Notes: a model not told the origin generated them from the sequence alone. A stretch of 64,000 nt of DNA from Gammaproteobacteria bacterium (GCA_002708765.1 PAPD01000013.1:97670-161669); one strand, 5' to 3'; positions 18,482 through 28,366 are shown, counted from the stretch's first letter. Numbers and translations: made by a program.

Positions 18482-19597
18482 TCATGACTGGGCGTCCTTG
18501 TTGTCTTTTATTTCTTCTAGACCAACCAGGTCAAAAATATTCAAGGTCCCGCCATGATGAACAAAGAGTTCGTGATAAAGCTCGGTCGTATTTAATCTGC
18601 CCCAGTCTATTGCCTTGAAAATCAGATAAGGAACGGGACTATGTGCGTCCTCTCTGGAAAGATATTCCGCTGCCGCCGATAGGCACTGATAGGCATGCTC
18701 TCGACTTCTTATGAAATCACTTGCGTCAGGAATGTCCTGTCCTCGATCTGTCGTGATCTCTTCTCCCGAATTATCTTCGCTTTCTTGTGTTTCTTCGAGG
18801 GGAACCTCCTGGACTTTCATTAACCCCCGACTCCTGAGTTGTTCTCTCAGGTTAGTCTGGATCTGATTAAGAAGCTCAGAAAGACCCGAGATAGAGGGAG
18901 CCTCGGTCCCGCACCGTCGCTCCAGCACCTCCCCAAGATAACCCAGAGCGGAAAGACTCAGTGAAATGTTTTCATTGAGATCTTCAAAAAACTGATTGGG
19001 AGAAAGAGATATGGCATGATGAACCGTTGCGAGTCTTGCGATCTCGTCAGGGAACCTTTCTTCGCTTTTTGGCAGAGTTTCTGCTACAGAACTTTTCTCC
19101 CAATCGCTCCAGGTGTAATCAGCCTGGTTATTAGTTCTGGTAAGCGGGATCTGCTTGAGAACCGGCTGCAGCTTTTTGTTCATCCAGTGAAACAGGTTTG
19201 TCCTGTACTCAATATCCCCTTCGTAAGCCAGAGGGTAGATCTGATCCCAGAAACGATCTGCCAGATCAGCAATCAATATGACTCCCTCAGCAAAACCGGC
19301 AAAACCATTCAGGTGAATCTCGGCTTCCAGCAGCCATATCGCTAGCTGGAGATCTTTTGTGCGGGTAAGTAGAGCCTCGGCGCTTTTCTTTTTCACTAGC
19401 CCCCAGTCCGCCTTTTTAAGATCGTGTTGCCACTCCCCCATGGGCAAATTAGGATCATCAGCCAGCCTGGCTTTCATTATTTCGTCGTAAACCGGATCCA
19501 GTTTAAGATAAACGCCGCAAGGATTTTCATCGGCTATGGGTTGAAGATAGATATTACCTTCCTGTTCCACCAAACTATTCTCTTCTTGAAAAGACAT
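18482..19597 (-). CDS. tssA: T6SS TssA, ImpA N-terminal domain protein
   Basis: TssA organises baseplate docking and sheath/tube polymerisation. The 371-residue product begins with the ImpA_N domain (about residues 15-160): ADENPCGVYLKLDP, DWGLVKKKSAEALLTRTKDL, AIWLLEAEIHLNGFAGFAEG and LADRFWDQIYPL. A Glu/Asp-rich linker (around 260-290) leads to a C-terminal helical domain with SPVPYLIFKAIDWGRLNTTE, the usual end region of this family. It follows tssM by 5 bp and precedes the two unknown end genes. Confidence 0.92.
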   Translation of the reverse strand: MSFQEENSLVEQEGNIYLQPIADENPCGVYLKLDPVYDEIMKARLADDPNLPMGEWQHDLKKADWGLVKKKSAEALLTRTKDLQLAIWLLEAEIHLNGFAGFAEGVILIADLADRFWDQIYPLAYEGDIEYRTNLFHWMNKKLQPVLKQIPLTRTNNQADYTWSDWEKSSVAETLPKSEERFPDEIARLATVHHAISLSPNQFFEDLNENISLSLSALGYLGEVLERRCGTEAPSISGLSELLNQIQTNLREQLRSRGLMKVQEVPLEETQESEDNSGEEITTDRGQDIPDASDFIRSREHAYQCLSAAAEYLSREDAHSPVPYLIFKAIDWGRLNTTELYHELFVHHGGTLNIFDLVGLEEIKDNKDAQS

Positions 19598-19602
19598 CAG
19601 AA

Positions 19603-22600
19603 TTAACCTTTTTTTACTTCAGGGGGAGTCGCGGGAAAAAGAAAAGGAACCTTTAACGCTACCCGTTGTTTCGTTTCGGGATCGATTCCATATAGAGTCA
19701 ACCTAAGCAAAGCATCCAGTTTCTCTACCCCGCCACTGACCGGATTCAGAATTTTTGCGTCAAAACCTAGCAGCACAGATTCTTCATTAAGTGCTTTTTC
19801 ATCATAAAAACTTGAGCGGTAATCCTGAATAAATCTGAGCAGACTCCAGTAACCACCCGATTTATATTCCAGAGTCTGACGAGGCATATTTCCGACAGGA
19901 GACAACAAACGATAGGGCGAACCGGCAGCCCACTGCAAAGTCAGTTTCGTAAGCTGGTCAGGCCTCCAATATATAGTCTTTAACTCTCCCGGGTACTCGC
20001 CTCCGTAGTCACCCACCTGCAATCGCCAGCCACTGAGGTGATCAAGATACTCTTTACCCAATGCCTCATCAAGAATCACGTTAAAGGCCATCTCGAGCTC
20101 AACCCCGGGAGAATCCTGCCCGACAACTGAACCGACAATCTGATCAAACAGTATGAGCGCGTCATCGAGGTCGTTGATAAACTGCTCAGCCTCTTCATAT
20201 TGAGTCTGCTTCCATGCGAGCACCCTCATGCGTTCAGCAAGTCCATCGGATTTCCCTGCATAAACGGTCTTGAATTGCTTGAGATTAGCAGGAGAAAGTG
20301 ACTTGGCCTTCGGGTGAGAATTAAACGGATAATAAGGAGCCAGAAGTTCCAAGAAGGCACTGGAAATAGCATCATATTCTTTCTCTATCCTGGCTGCCTG
20401 AAAACTCTGACAGTGAGAAATAGAGCGGTTCACAAGTTCAGCGGTCCGGTTAGCAAAAACGCTATTACTTTCCGGTACAGAAAAAGATTTTGTGAGTTCA
20501 GCGCAGTTGCTTAAGTTCAAAGACGCAAAATCACCCAGGTAGAATTGTTCGAGAATGTCGACATCGCTAGAGGGGTCTTTGTTCTGCTGCTTGTTGATTT
20601 CCACCAAGGTGCGGTGCCAACGACTAAGAAGAGCGTGACCAGAAAAAGCCCCCCCGGTGTTGGTCAGAAACAAAACGAGCGGCTGCGCATAATCTCTGCC
20701 GATAATTCGGGTTCTCTCGGACTGGGCGGCCAGGTAATCCTCTATCTGGTTTTCATTATGAAGCCCGAACAAAGCCTCAGCATATCGGTGAGCTTTCCAG
20801 TTTGCCTTTTGTCTAGGTTGATAGACCCGGTTAGCTTCGTACAACCTATCCACTTGCTTGAGCAGATTGAAGGCGCTCTCCTGACTCTCCTGCAAAAGGC
20901 GTCGCTTTGCACCCAAAAATCCTGTTTGTTCGTAGAAAGAGATAATAGCAAGCAGAGGATTAATCGCTTTTTTGAAATTTGAAACCCGGCTAGCAAGTTC
21001 AGCCTCCCGTTTATCCACAGTAGTCAGGGAAATCGACTGACGCCGGGCTTGCGGGATTTTTGCGGTTTCGATAACTGAAACCATCGCCTTCTGAAGTCTC
21101 GCAAGAGCAACTGCCTGGGCAAGATATCCATCGTCCCGATCACCTGACTGATCAGGCAGATACAGGGAATTAAAGTTGGTTGTGGCGAACCCGCTATACT
21201 CTTCGGCATAAGTAAGCGCCTGGTTCAACCTGTCTACCGACCAGAAAAAATTGATCTGATTGGTCTTTTCTGAACTCCACTGCTGCCCAGAAAAAGAAAG
21301 GCCCGCGACCTGATCCAGAAGATCGAAGAATCGGCCAATTCGCTCACCCACTTTAGGAGACAACCGATCCTCAAAGAATACCCTGCTATATAACTCTCCT
21401 TGCAGATTTTCGTTGTCGGCATTTAACTGCTGAGCGATATTCGTTTCGCAATTTCTTTCAAAATTCTCGATATCCCTGCCTCGGTCAAAAGTGATTTCCC
21501 CCATTTCGTCAAGCTGACTAGCAACGCTGCTCAGCTCCGAAGATACAGTGTGACAGAAATTGGAACCCGAACCGCCCAGCCAGTTTTCCCACATGAAGTC
21601 GTGCCAGCGATCATAAGCCGCTAGCCCCGAGGCGGAAATTGAAGCCTGGTCAATCGACAGACTCTCTAACCGCCTTAATTCGGAAAGAAATAAAACGGGG
21701 GCAGCAACACGCTGACGCACTGCCTTGGATTCCTCTCTCGACGCACCAATTAACTGTTCCCAAAGATCTTCAGCCTTTGACACGGCATTCGGACAATCAT
21801 TTTCCCCAGCAGGAACAAGTCGAAATTCGTTGTTGGCTATCGCATTCAGGTATAGGTCCGCATCATTGTAGAAAGTCTGCGGCAGTTCCTTCTGAAACAA
21901 GTAGTCCACGAGTTCGGCAAATTCCTTCGCCGTCGCCGACTGCGCTCCCGAATTCGATTTTTCGACCATCAGCTCGTGCAGTCGAAAATATTGATTAATG
22001 TCATTGCTGACCTCTTTGAGCCACACCTCGAACTTCTCTCCCTGGTATGCTCCAGCAGTATCAAAAAGCTGCGGTCTCACTTTCTCTTGAAGTATCTGGC
22101 GGCCCCGACACTCCATGACCGGGAAGATATTTTTCGAAAAAAACTCCCTCTTGAAATAATCCTCCAGCAAGATATTTTCGTTTAACCAGGCGGACCAAGG
22201 AACAGCACCGCAGCAATACTCCAAGGAAGCATTCATTTCCGCCATTGAACTCAGCAGAGGCTGTATCGCATCAAAGCCTTCTCTATTGCCCACCACGTTA
22301 TTGACCCGATCAATAGCAACATCGAGTTCTTGGTGTTGCTCATACATAGTATGGAAATCGTTAAAAAACCAAGCCACAAGGCCCGCACCTATCGCTAAAG
22401 AAGCAAGCTGAAACCCTCGCAAGCGCGCGCTCGATGAAAGCATCCGCTCCCTCCGGGGAAAACCGAGTTTGGACTCAGGAAAGACCTTTCGCTGAAACAG
22501 GCCGGTGAGGAAGCGGCTTCTGCCATTTGCTTGGATCTGTCCCGTAAAGTAAAGGCCTCTGAACATCAGAGGATGAGCCAAGACTCCCGGAGAAAGCAGA

Positions 22601-23559
22601 TCATTCGCTAACGTGTTAACCGGTTCCCGGAGATTTTCCATTGCGGGTCCAAGCCCCAAGAAAGCACCATCATGACCCGCATTATCTCTAGCGCTGAGTG
22701 CTAACTGCTGCGCTCTGATCTGGGTTAAAACGTGGTTAAAGGCTTCATCGATCCAGTCTATCTTGAACTGAACATCCGGTGCATAAGGGCTTGACCAGCC
22801 AAGAATATCATCTTGGAATCTGCGGTTATCATCCATAGCCCAGAATTCATGAAATCCCTGGAGGGATTGCATATCGCTGACAACCAGATAAACCGGGAGA
22901 ACAAAATCAACCTTCTGCTGAACCCGCCTGAACTCCTGATAAAGCCACTCAAGTAATTTATCTCTTTCCTGTCGGTCTGGAGACATCAGATCCTTCGCCG
23001 AAACCGAGAGAATGATTCCGTCCATAGGGCGTTCGGGTCTCTGCACGAGCAACTCGGAAACAACATCATCCGGGTAGTCATGATAAACCACACAGCCGTC
23101 CTCCATAACAAGGCAGTAGCCTTCTTCGTCACCGGAAGTATCCTTGAGGCTTAATCGCTGGAGAGTATCTTCTCCGATATCAGAAACTAGCGCCGATGCA
23201 GATTCATCGTGCGAGAGCAGCAAAAAGACGGGAAGCTCGTAGCGTTTTTCTCCGGCAGCAGAAAGCGCATCTACGTTAGCAAACGCTTCTCTTACTGCCC
23301 TCGATTTGCCAATTTTTTTTGGCCGTCTCGATGAACTCGAAAATCTAGAAGCGAGACCAGCCACCTGATCGCGACCGATATTGATTGTTCCGATTCCGGC
23401 AGGCAAAAAAGGAATCCGCAGCCTTAACTGCCGCCCGCTTCTGAAAATAAACCAGACCACAAAGGCGACAATTACCAACCCTAGGATAACAGCTATCCAG
23501 CCCCCTCCGAGGAAATTTATTGCGCGATTAAAAGCGCGGATTAGTGCTTCTGAACTCAT
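19603..23559 (-). CDS. tssM: T6SS TssM (IcmF-like) membrane-complex protein with degenerate nucleotide site
   Basis: At 1318 residues this is a long TssM. Two membrane segments near the N-terminus (about 20-40) and a third around residue 385 (GFQLASLAIGAGLVAWFF) flank the cytosolic domain. The long periplasmic part and the C-terminal beta domain (WSLLRFIQDYRSSFYDE... FDAKILNPVSG) that contacts TssJ are present. The usual P-loop (GxPGxGKT) is replaced by FLLLSHDESASALVSDIGED, and the DTAGR Walker B region by VYHDYPDD, so it probably does not hydrolyse NTP. It spans the inner membrane and links TssL to TssJ in the outer membrane. Confidence 0.93.
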   Translation of the reverse strand: MSSEALIRAFNRAINFLGGGWIAVILGLVIVAFVVWFIFRSGRQLRLRIPFLPAGIGTINIGRDQVAGLASRFSSSSRRPKKIGKSRAVREAFANVDALSAAGEKRYELPVFLLLSHDESASALVSDIGEDTLQRLSLKDTSGDEEGYCLVMEDGCVVYHDYPDDVVSELLVQRPERPMDGIILSVSAKDLMSPDRQERDKLLEWLYQEFRRVQQKVDFVLPVYLVVSDMQSLQGFHEFWAMDDNRRFQDDILGWSSPYAPDVQFKIDWIDEAFNHVLTQIRAQQLALSARDNAGHDGAFLGLGPAMENLREPVNTLANDLLSPGVLAHPLMFRGLYFTGQIQANGRSRFLTGLFQRKVFPESKLGFPRRERMLSSSARLRGFQLASLAIGAGLVAWFFNDFHTMYEQHQELDVAIDRVNNVVGNREGFDAIQPLLSSMAEMNASLEYCCGAVPWSAWLNENILLEDYFKREFFSKNIFPVMECRGRQILQEKVRPQLFDTAGAYQGEKFEVWLKEVSNDINQYFRLHELMVEKSNSGAQSATAKEFAELVDYLFQKELPQTFYNDADLYLNAIANNEFRLVPAGENDCPNAVSKAEDLWEQLIGASREESKAVRQRVAAPVLFLSELRRLESLSIDQASISASGLAAYDRWHDFMWENWLGGSGSNFCHTVSSELSSVASQLDEMGEITFDRGRDIENFERNCETNIAQQLNADNENLQGELYSRVFFEDRLSPKVGERIGRFFDLLDQVAGLSFSGQQWSSEKTNQINFFWSVDRLNQALTYAEEYSGFATTNFNSLYLPDQSGDRDDGYLAQAVALARLQKAMVSVIETAKIPQARRQSISLTTVDKREAELASRVSNFKKAINPLLAIISFYEQTGFLGAKRRLLQESQESAFNLLKQVDRLYEANRVYQPRQKANWKAHRYAEALFGLHNENQIEDYLAAQSERTRIIGRDYAQPLVLFLTNTGGAFSGHALLSRWHRTLVEINKQQNKDPSSDVDILEQFYLGDFASLNLSNCAELTKSFSVPESNSVFANRTAELVNRSISHCQSFQAARIEKEYDAISSAFLELLAPYYPFNSHPKAKSLSPANLKQFKTVYAGKSDGLAERMRVLAWKQTQYEEAEQFINDLDDALILFDQIVGSVVGQDSPGVELEMAFNVILDEALGKEYLDHLSGWRLQVGDYGGEYPGELKTIYWRPDQLTKLTLQWAAGSPYRLLSPVGNMPRQTLEYKSGGYWSLLRFIQDYRSSFYDEKALNEESVLLGFDAKILNPVSGGVEKLDALLRLTLYGIDPETKQRVALKVPFLFPATPPEVKKG

Positions 23560-23566
23560 TCTATCG

Positions 23567-24409
23567 TCACCTCATAAGTCCTAGGGACGTCATTAGCCAA
23601 TTATAGAGATAGAACGCCGCCACCCCGGTCACGACCACATACCCGACCAAAAAATAAATGGCCCTTCTTCTCCACCTTGAAATCGGTGCAAGCCTCTTGG
23701 ATTCATCATCCTTACTAAATTGGACAAGGTAAGGCTGATCATCAAAAATAGCCCGTCTCACATCTACGCTCCAGTCCGAGATACAGGACAAAAGCTGTCG
23801 ACGGTAGAAACCCAGCTTTATCTGCTTGCTTAACTTGCTCTGTCCAAACCCGATCCACAGAATATGTAAATAAACCGCGCAAAGCTCCTTGTCGAGTTCG
23901 GTAAGAGATTTCTTCTGGGTTACCAAAGATATTTTCTCGAAAACAGTAACTCCGGCATTCCTTGTTCCGAAAACTCTCTTTTCAAGCAGAAAATCTAGCC
24001 ATCTGCGACTCAATCTTCGGTGCTCATCGTCAGACTGGTGCCACTTGACCGATATAAGCAGGAGCTCGTCAACCAAGGAAACGAAGCCGTAAACCATCTG
24101 CTCAAAATTTGACTGTTCCCGCTCGGTCAGATGTTCCCTAGCATTTCTCAACTCTTCTTCAACCTGATCAGCCATGCGATTCTGAACGTATCGCTGAACA
24201 TCGAAATTCAACGTTTCAGGCTGTCCTCCTGTCTGAGATCCCGATGAATCGTCCAGCATCTGTTCGTCAGACAAAGCATTTTCAGTTTCCTTCTCCGCCC
24301 CGCTTCCCTGAAACTCACCCCGGACATGCAGCGCAATGTCTTGGCGTAGCAGGTACCAGCTTGCTATCAAACGTTCAAATCCCTCTATTATCGGCTTATC
24401 CAGATTCAT
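23567..24409 (-). CDS. tssL: T6SS TssL (DotU/IcmH-like) inner-membrane protein
   Basis: TssL is the cytosolic hook-shaped domain of the membrane complex, tail-anchored at its C-terminus. The 280-residue protein contains the DotU core (NFEQMVYGFVSLVDELLL, WLDFLLEKRVFGTRNAGVTV, ELCAVYLHILWIGFGQSK) and one C-terminal membrane helix (AIYFLVGYVVVTGVAAFYLY). There is no OmpA-type peptidoglycan-binding extension, so anchoring to the wall would need another protein. It sits 7 bp from tssM and 1 bp from tssK. Confidence 0.93.
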   Translation of the reverse strand: MNLDKPIIEGFERLIASWYLLRQDIALHVRGEFQGSGAEKETENALSDEQMLDDSSGSQTGGQPETLNFDVQRYVQNRMADQVEEELRNAREHLTEREQSNFEQMVYGFVSLVDELLLISVKWHQSDDEHRRLSRRWLDFLLEKRVFGTRNAGVTVFEKISLVTQKKSLTELDKELCAVYLHILWIGFGQSKLSKQIKLGFYRRQLLSCISDWSVDVRRAIFDDQPYLVQFSKDDESKRLAPISRWRRRAIYFLVGYVVVTGVAAFYLYNWLMTSLGLMR

Positions 24410-24410
24410 A

Positions 24411-25778
24411 TTAATTATTCTTTAAAAAACAGCTCACAGTTTTCGGTCGAGACTCATTAAGCTTTTCATCAGACCCGGAGATTATTATCTTGTCTCCGCC
24501 GTTAATACCAAGATCAGCGAGGTAAAAGACTTCACTCGAGCCGGCGGTCAGATTGATATCGGAAAACTCTCTCCTGGCAGATCTCCTGGCACCCAGATCT
24601 CTTCTCACCTCGTAAAATTCGTAGTCCTCTTCCCGGCAGATGTACGCAGCGGCAATCCATTCCTCTACCTTAGAGCTGGAAACACCTGGCGGTATCTCGA
24701 AACCAAGCATGATTTCCGAACTATTCACATCAGAGGGAAACTCAAGAACAAACTCCCCCTCGCCTCGGCTAGCAAAAGGCAAAGTCAGGAAATGGAGCCG
24801 AACTTTCTCCAAGGTTTTCCCGATAAAGTCGATTACCGGGAAAAAAGCAGCATCGAGATCGTTATGGTTATACTTCGGCCACTTCGGAGATACAGGGTCC
24901 TCGTTCAATGGTGCAACGCTGGCTGCGAGTTCTACCAAAGCCTGATAAATCTCGAAAGGTTGCGAATTTGCATCCAGCAGAACTTCAGCTCTCGGCAGCC
25001 GGCTAACAAGATAATTAATGCGTTGCTTCTCTGCCTCCACGGTAAGCCCGGAGCTTCGATCATCAGCAAGAAAATTCCGGAGCTGGTTGGCTCTGGTTCG
25101 CACGCTCGCCAGGGAGGACTCTATTTTTTTATTCAGGGACGTTAACTCGGAGGATACTCTCGCACCCATCGTGACTATTGGTGGAGTATAAGGAAGCGAC
25201 GTAAAACTGCCGTCCGCGGACATCTCAAGCCTGGCAATAGGGAAGGCAGTATAACTGGGTGAGAGTGAAGCTTCCTCAACCAGCCGCAGCACCGGCCTCA
25301 ACCTGACAACATCAACACGATTATTCAGATCATTCTGATCCGGGGTAAGACCTGCATTGATACTTTGATAACGTTTTAAATCAGAATCTTCGTCGCTGGC
25401 GCAACCACCAGTTATCTTTGGCAAAGCCAGACACACACTAAAGGGTTTATTCGAATCCATCTCCAGCTCCTTAAGATCAAGGCTTAGCTCACTGTTCGCG
25501 ATGACCGAATCCTGGGCCTCGTTAAGTTTCGGGGCATACTGGACTAATGTGCCGTCGGGCATTACAGCCTGAATCTCCTGAACCAGCAGCTTTTCATTAG
25601 CCAGAGCCAGCTCGTCGATCTGGCAGGAGATAACCCCCCAATAAAAAGGCGAAACCCGCTGCAACTGATGCGCCAAAAGGTTTTCGATATAGAGGTTTGA
25701 CTGCTGAAAATGGTGAGGGGAAAGAAACATGCCCTCTGTCCAATGCACCTGATCAGGCAATTTATCTAAATTCAACAT
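24411..25778 (-). CDS. tssK: T6SS TssK baseplate adaptor
   Basis: TssK forms trimers that connect the baseplate (TssFGE) to TssL/TssM. The 455-residue length is typical. The N-terminus VHWTEGMFLSPHHFQQSNLY is the family hallmark, followed by VSPFYWGVISCQID. The shoulder and neck regions contain RLPRAEVLLDANSQPFEIYQ, and a C-terminal beta head includes FEIPPGVSSSKVEEW and VFYLADLGINGG. It overlaps tssJ by 7 bp, consistent with translational coupling. Confidence 0.95.
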   Translation of the reverse strand: MLNLDKLPDQVHWTEGMFLSPHHFQQSNLYIENLLAHQLQRVSPFYWGVISCQIDELALANEKLLVQEIQAVMPDGTLVQYAPKLNEAQDSVIANSELSLDLKELEMDSNKPFSVCLALPKITGGCASDEDSDLKRYQSINAGLTPDQNDLNNRVDVVRLRPVLRLVEEASLSPSYTAFPIARLEMSADGSFTSLPYTPPIVTMGARVSSELTSLNKKIESSLASVRTRANQLRNFLADDRSSGLTVEAEKQRINYLVSRLPRAEVLLDANSQPFEIYQALVELAASVAPLNEDPVSPKWPKYNHNDLDAAFFPVIDFIGKTLEKVRLHFLTLPFASRGEGEFVLEFPSDVNSSEIMLGFEIPPGVSSSKVEEWIAAAYICREEDYEFYEVRRDLGARRSARREFSDINLTAGSSEVFYLADLGINGGDKIIISGSDEKLNESRPKTVSCFLKNN

Positions 25779-26311
25779 GGTTGCACTGTTCCTTTTGTTG
25801 TTTCCATCGACCCGGGCTTCTTAAGTACCGGACTGGGTGTTGTTCCTACATTTAGTTTTTTATCAAGAATCGTAATCCAAGGCGTTTTTAGTTTCGTCAA
25901 ATCGTATTGCCCGACGTTCTGAACAAAAATATGGACCACTCTTGCCAAATTGTGGCCATCTGGAAGATCATTAACCGCCGCACTATAACCCCTGGGCAAT
26001 TCAATCCGGACCACATCCATCTCGTTACCATATGCAAAGCAGTAGCCTTCCCGGTTGTCAAACCATTGCTCAAAGCTACTTCCGCTCACCACCGCTACGC
26101 TAGCATCGCTATACGCAAAGACGATCTCGGCAACCATCGCGTGTTGAGGCGCGTCTTTAGTAACAAATACTCCAACTGATTTGACCTCGTTAGGTCCCAT
26201 CCCCACCAAGGCAGTTGAACGATCGATAAGACCTGCAGCAAGGTTGCCCAGACTTCCACAACCGGGGAGTGACCCACACAAAACGAAGAGGCTTATTAAT
26301 CTGATTTTCAT
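25772..26311 (-). CDS. tssJ: T6SS TssJ outer-membrane lipoprotein
   Basis: This is a 179-residue lipoprotein with a short signal ending in LPGC (Cys near residue 18), which would be lipidated and sent to the outer membrane. The beta-sandwich domain includes PLVVRI-like strands here seen as GYCFAYGNEMDVVRIELPRG, then VVHIFVQNVGQYDLTKLKT, matching TssJ. It caps the periplasmic part of TssM. Its ATG overlaps the stop of the DUF4150 gene by 4 bp. Confidence 0.88.
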   Translation of the reverse strand: MKIRLISLFVLCGSLPGCGSLGNLAAGLIDRSTALVGMGPNEVKSVGVFVTKDAPQHAMVAEIVFAYSDASVAVVSGSSFEQWFDNREGYCFAYGNEMDVVRIELPRGYSAAVNDLPDGHNLARVVHIFVQNVGQYDLTKLKTPWITILDKKLNVGTTPSPVLKKPGSMETTKGTVQPC

Positions 26312-26712
26312 GACATCACCATCACTTTGACTTGGCTGGGTGTGAGATTAAGACCAGCTGGTATATTGGCAATCGTTCCATTTTGGGTCGACACATCAAG
26401 CATCCGGGTAGTTGGCATCCCCCCGAAAAAGGTTCTGAAACTCCCTAATAGATTTCGCTGAGGTCCTATAAAGCGACTAGAAACGACGCCACCCAGAGGA
26501 GCAGAGGCCTCGTTGCCTGAAGAAATAGGTGTCACCGTCGCCAGATTATGAACCGGCATCGCGGTAATAAAATGATTGAGGACATTCGGTATGGCAAGGT
26601 TCGACATTGCAATATTAGGAAATGGCGTAGGCACGGGACCAGCCGGAGTAACGACATTACAGATATCTGGGAATGCTAAACTCATCGAAGGTAATTGTGT
26701 CTTACAGAACAT
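26308..26712 (-). CDS. DUF4150 PAAR-like spike-tip protein
   Basis: From the ATG at 26710-26712 the product is 134 residues. It shows LAFPDICNVVTPAGPVPTPF, PNIAMSNLAIPNVL, MPVHNLATVTPISSGNEASA and a MPTTRMLDVSTQNG segment, ending with SQVKVMVMS. These are the beta-hairpin repeats of the DUF4150 PAAR-like family, which sharpens the VgrG tip and can carry effectors. No toxin domain is attached. An upstream in-frame start exists, but the ribosome site GGGATAGAGCG right after the DUF3540 stop and the family's usual MF.NTQ-type beginning (here MFCKTQ) support this start. Confidence 0.88.
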   Translation of the reverse strand: MFCKTQLPSMSLAFPDICNVVTPAGPVPTPFPNIAMSNLAIPNVLNHFITAMPVHNLATVTPISSGNEASAPLGGVVSSRFIGPQRNLLGSFRTFFGGMPTTRMLDVSTQNGTIANIPAGLNLTPSQVKVMVMS

Positions 26713-26716
26713 CGCT

Positions 26717-27262
26717 CTATCCCATGTTGATGCGTTCCGCATCCATCCTAAGATCACGCTTTGCTGTAATAACGTGATTTTCTGAATCCGACAACACTGT
26801 TCCCTCGGCTCGGAAGTGCCAGTTAGTTGTCTTCGTAATTATATTTTTCCCAAGCTGGACAAGATTTTTTCTTACTGTCTGAAAAAGATCTTCGACATTC
26901 ATTACGAGCTTGCCCAGAGGGGCTTCTATCAACACATCTCCGAAACCTCTCAACTCAATATCTTTAGTGGACCTGACAGAAAATTTACTAGCTCTTAGCT
27001 GTATATCACCCGCCCCCGGAGAAGATATTTCAACACCGCTCCCTGAATTCCTTGCAAGGACAGCGACCAGGTTGGAGCCTGAGGCATCGCTGCAACATAA
27101 AACCTCATCGCCTACTTGAGGCTCAACGAGACAACTGACCGCTCGCTGGGCAACCAACCCGGAGCGAAGCAGTGCCTCGCCATTTCCTGCTACCGAAACC
27201 ACCCGTTCCTTTACAAAGGCTATCGCACTCTCTTCCTGTCTCTCTGCTATCTTTTTCAGCAT
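26717..27262 (-). CDS. DUF3540 protein, T6SS accessory
   Basis: About 181 residues from the ATG at 27260-27262, which has an AAGGAAAAAGGAAAGTGAAG stretch before it; a TTG 15 codons upstream is an alternative. The core reads CLVEPQVGDEVLCCSDASG, AVLARNSGSGVEIS, LRASKFSVRSTKDIELRGFG and FRAEGTVLSDSENHVITAKR. This is an OB-like start followed by beta-prism-type repeats resembling VgrG spike repeats. DUF3540 genes recur with DUF2169, DUF4150 and pentapeptide genes in one T6SS subgroup, where they may help assemble or load the spike. No enzymatic motif is visible. Confidence 0.82.
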   Translation of the reverse strand: MLKKIAERQEESAIAFVKERVVSVAGNGEALLRSGLVAQRAVSCLVEPQVGDEVLCCSDASGSNLVAVLARNSGSGVEISSPGAGDIQLRASKFSVRSTKDIELRGFGDVLIEAPLGKLVMNVEDLFQTVRKNLVQLGKNIITKTTNWHFRAEGTVLSDSENHVITAKRDLRMDAERINMG

Positions 27263-27316
27263 CTTCACTTTCCTTTTTCCTTTCGACGAGGTTCGTATTT
27301 CCGTCAAATTTTCCTA

Positions 27317-28366
27317 CTATCTTTCGAAAAGAATCGCGTCCACTTCAAGTCGTTTCTTGTCAATAGGTACCAGTCCCAATCCTTGGGACTTCGTTAAAAA
27401 CTCATCATGATCAACGTTGTGCCAGTTACTGCCGCTGACTGAGGAATCATTAAAAAAACATTCTTCTATTTCCGCATTCGAAAAATCACTGAAGTTAAGC
27501 CCGCAGTTAATCATCTTGGTCTCGGCCAGATCGGCTTCCACCCACCTAGATCGATCCAGACTGACCTGTCTGAACTCGCTGTATCTCACCTTGGCCCGAT
27601 CAAAGTTTGAATCCTCGAAAACAGAGCCGATAACCCTGGAATGCGCTACGGAAGAAGTCGAAAATATTGAGCGACTCAGATTACTTTTGGAGATTGAAAC
27701 CTGATCAAATTCGCATCCAACAAAAAGACATTCCAGGAAAAATGAATCTGTTATCCGGTTTCCAGAGAAAACGCTATCATTAAAGGAACAGTTCCGGTAC
27801 TTAGCCTGATCAAAAACCAGCCCGCTAAAATCACACTTGATCATCAATCCTTTTTCAACGGCAGACGGCAACCACGTAGCAGACGAGAGATGGCCTTCAT
27901 TTAAAGAGAAGTTATTCCAGCGAATATCTTGGAATACTGCGTTTGAGACATCGCACTGATTAAAGGCACTGTCCAGCAAGGAAGGACCAGTCCAATCCGT
28001 ATTACTAAGGTTTGTATTCAACGCCATTAATTGAGAAATTTTACTTCCAGAAAAAACGGCTCCTGATAGATTGCAATCCATGAAAGAAAGATTATTCAGG
28101 ACTTTCCCGTCTAGGTAGGCTGCCGACAGGTCACACTCCACAAAGCCCGCATTCTCCAGGCTCGCCTTTCTTAGACCGCACCCCGAGAGATTGCAGTTAC
28201 TGAGCACAGCTCCTCCAAACTTGGCGTCACCAATTATGCAATGGCTAAAATCTACCTCCGAAAATATGACGCCGTTCAGGTCAAGACCGCTTAAATCAGC
28301 CTCAAGGGAGACTTTTTCGATTGGTTTTTTTAATCGCATATGACTAAGCAACGCTTCGATATTCAT
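27317..28366 (-). CDS. Pentapeptide-repeat protein, T6SS accessory
   Basis: The whole 349-residue product is pentapeptide repeat of the A(D/N)Lxx type. Examples are LSGLDLNGVIFSEVDFSHC, GAVLSNCNLSGCGLRKASLE and CDFSGLVFDQAKYRNCSF. Such repeats fold into a right-handed four-sided beta helix. There is no signal peptide. Its start overlaps the end of the DUF2169 gene by 23 bp, which implies coupled translation. Pentapeptide proteins are common companions of DUF2169/DUF3540/DUF4150 T6SS loci; their precise role is not settled. Confidence 0.9.
   Translation of the reverse strand: MNIEALLSHMRLKKPIEKVSLEADLSGLDLNGVIFSEVDFSHCIIGDAKFGGAVLSNCNLSGCGLRKASLENAGFVECDLSAAYLDGKVLNNLSFMDCNLSGAVFSGSKISQLMALNTNLSNTDWTGPSLLDSAFNQCDVSNAVFQDIRWNNFSLNEGHLSSATWLPSAVEKGLMIKCDFSGLVFDQAKYRNCSFNDSVFSGNRITDSFFLECLFVGCEFDQVSISKSNLSRSIFSTSSVAHSRVIGSVFEDSNFDRAKVRYSEFRQVSLDRSRWVEADLAETKMINCGLNFSDFSNAEIEECFFNDSSVSGSNWHNVDHDEFLTKSQGLGLVPIDKKRLEVDAILFER

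Noticed and set aside
26308..26757. Longer DUF4150 protein starting at 26757
   Set aside because: The extra 15 residues lie inside the end of the DUF3540 gene and do not fit the family; the ATG at 26712 has a proper ribosome site.
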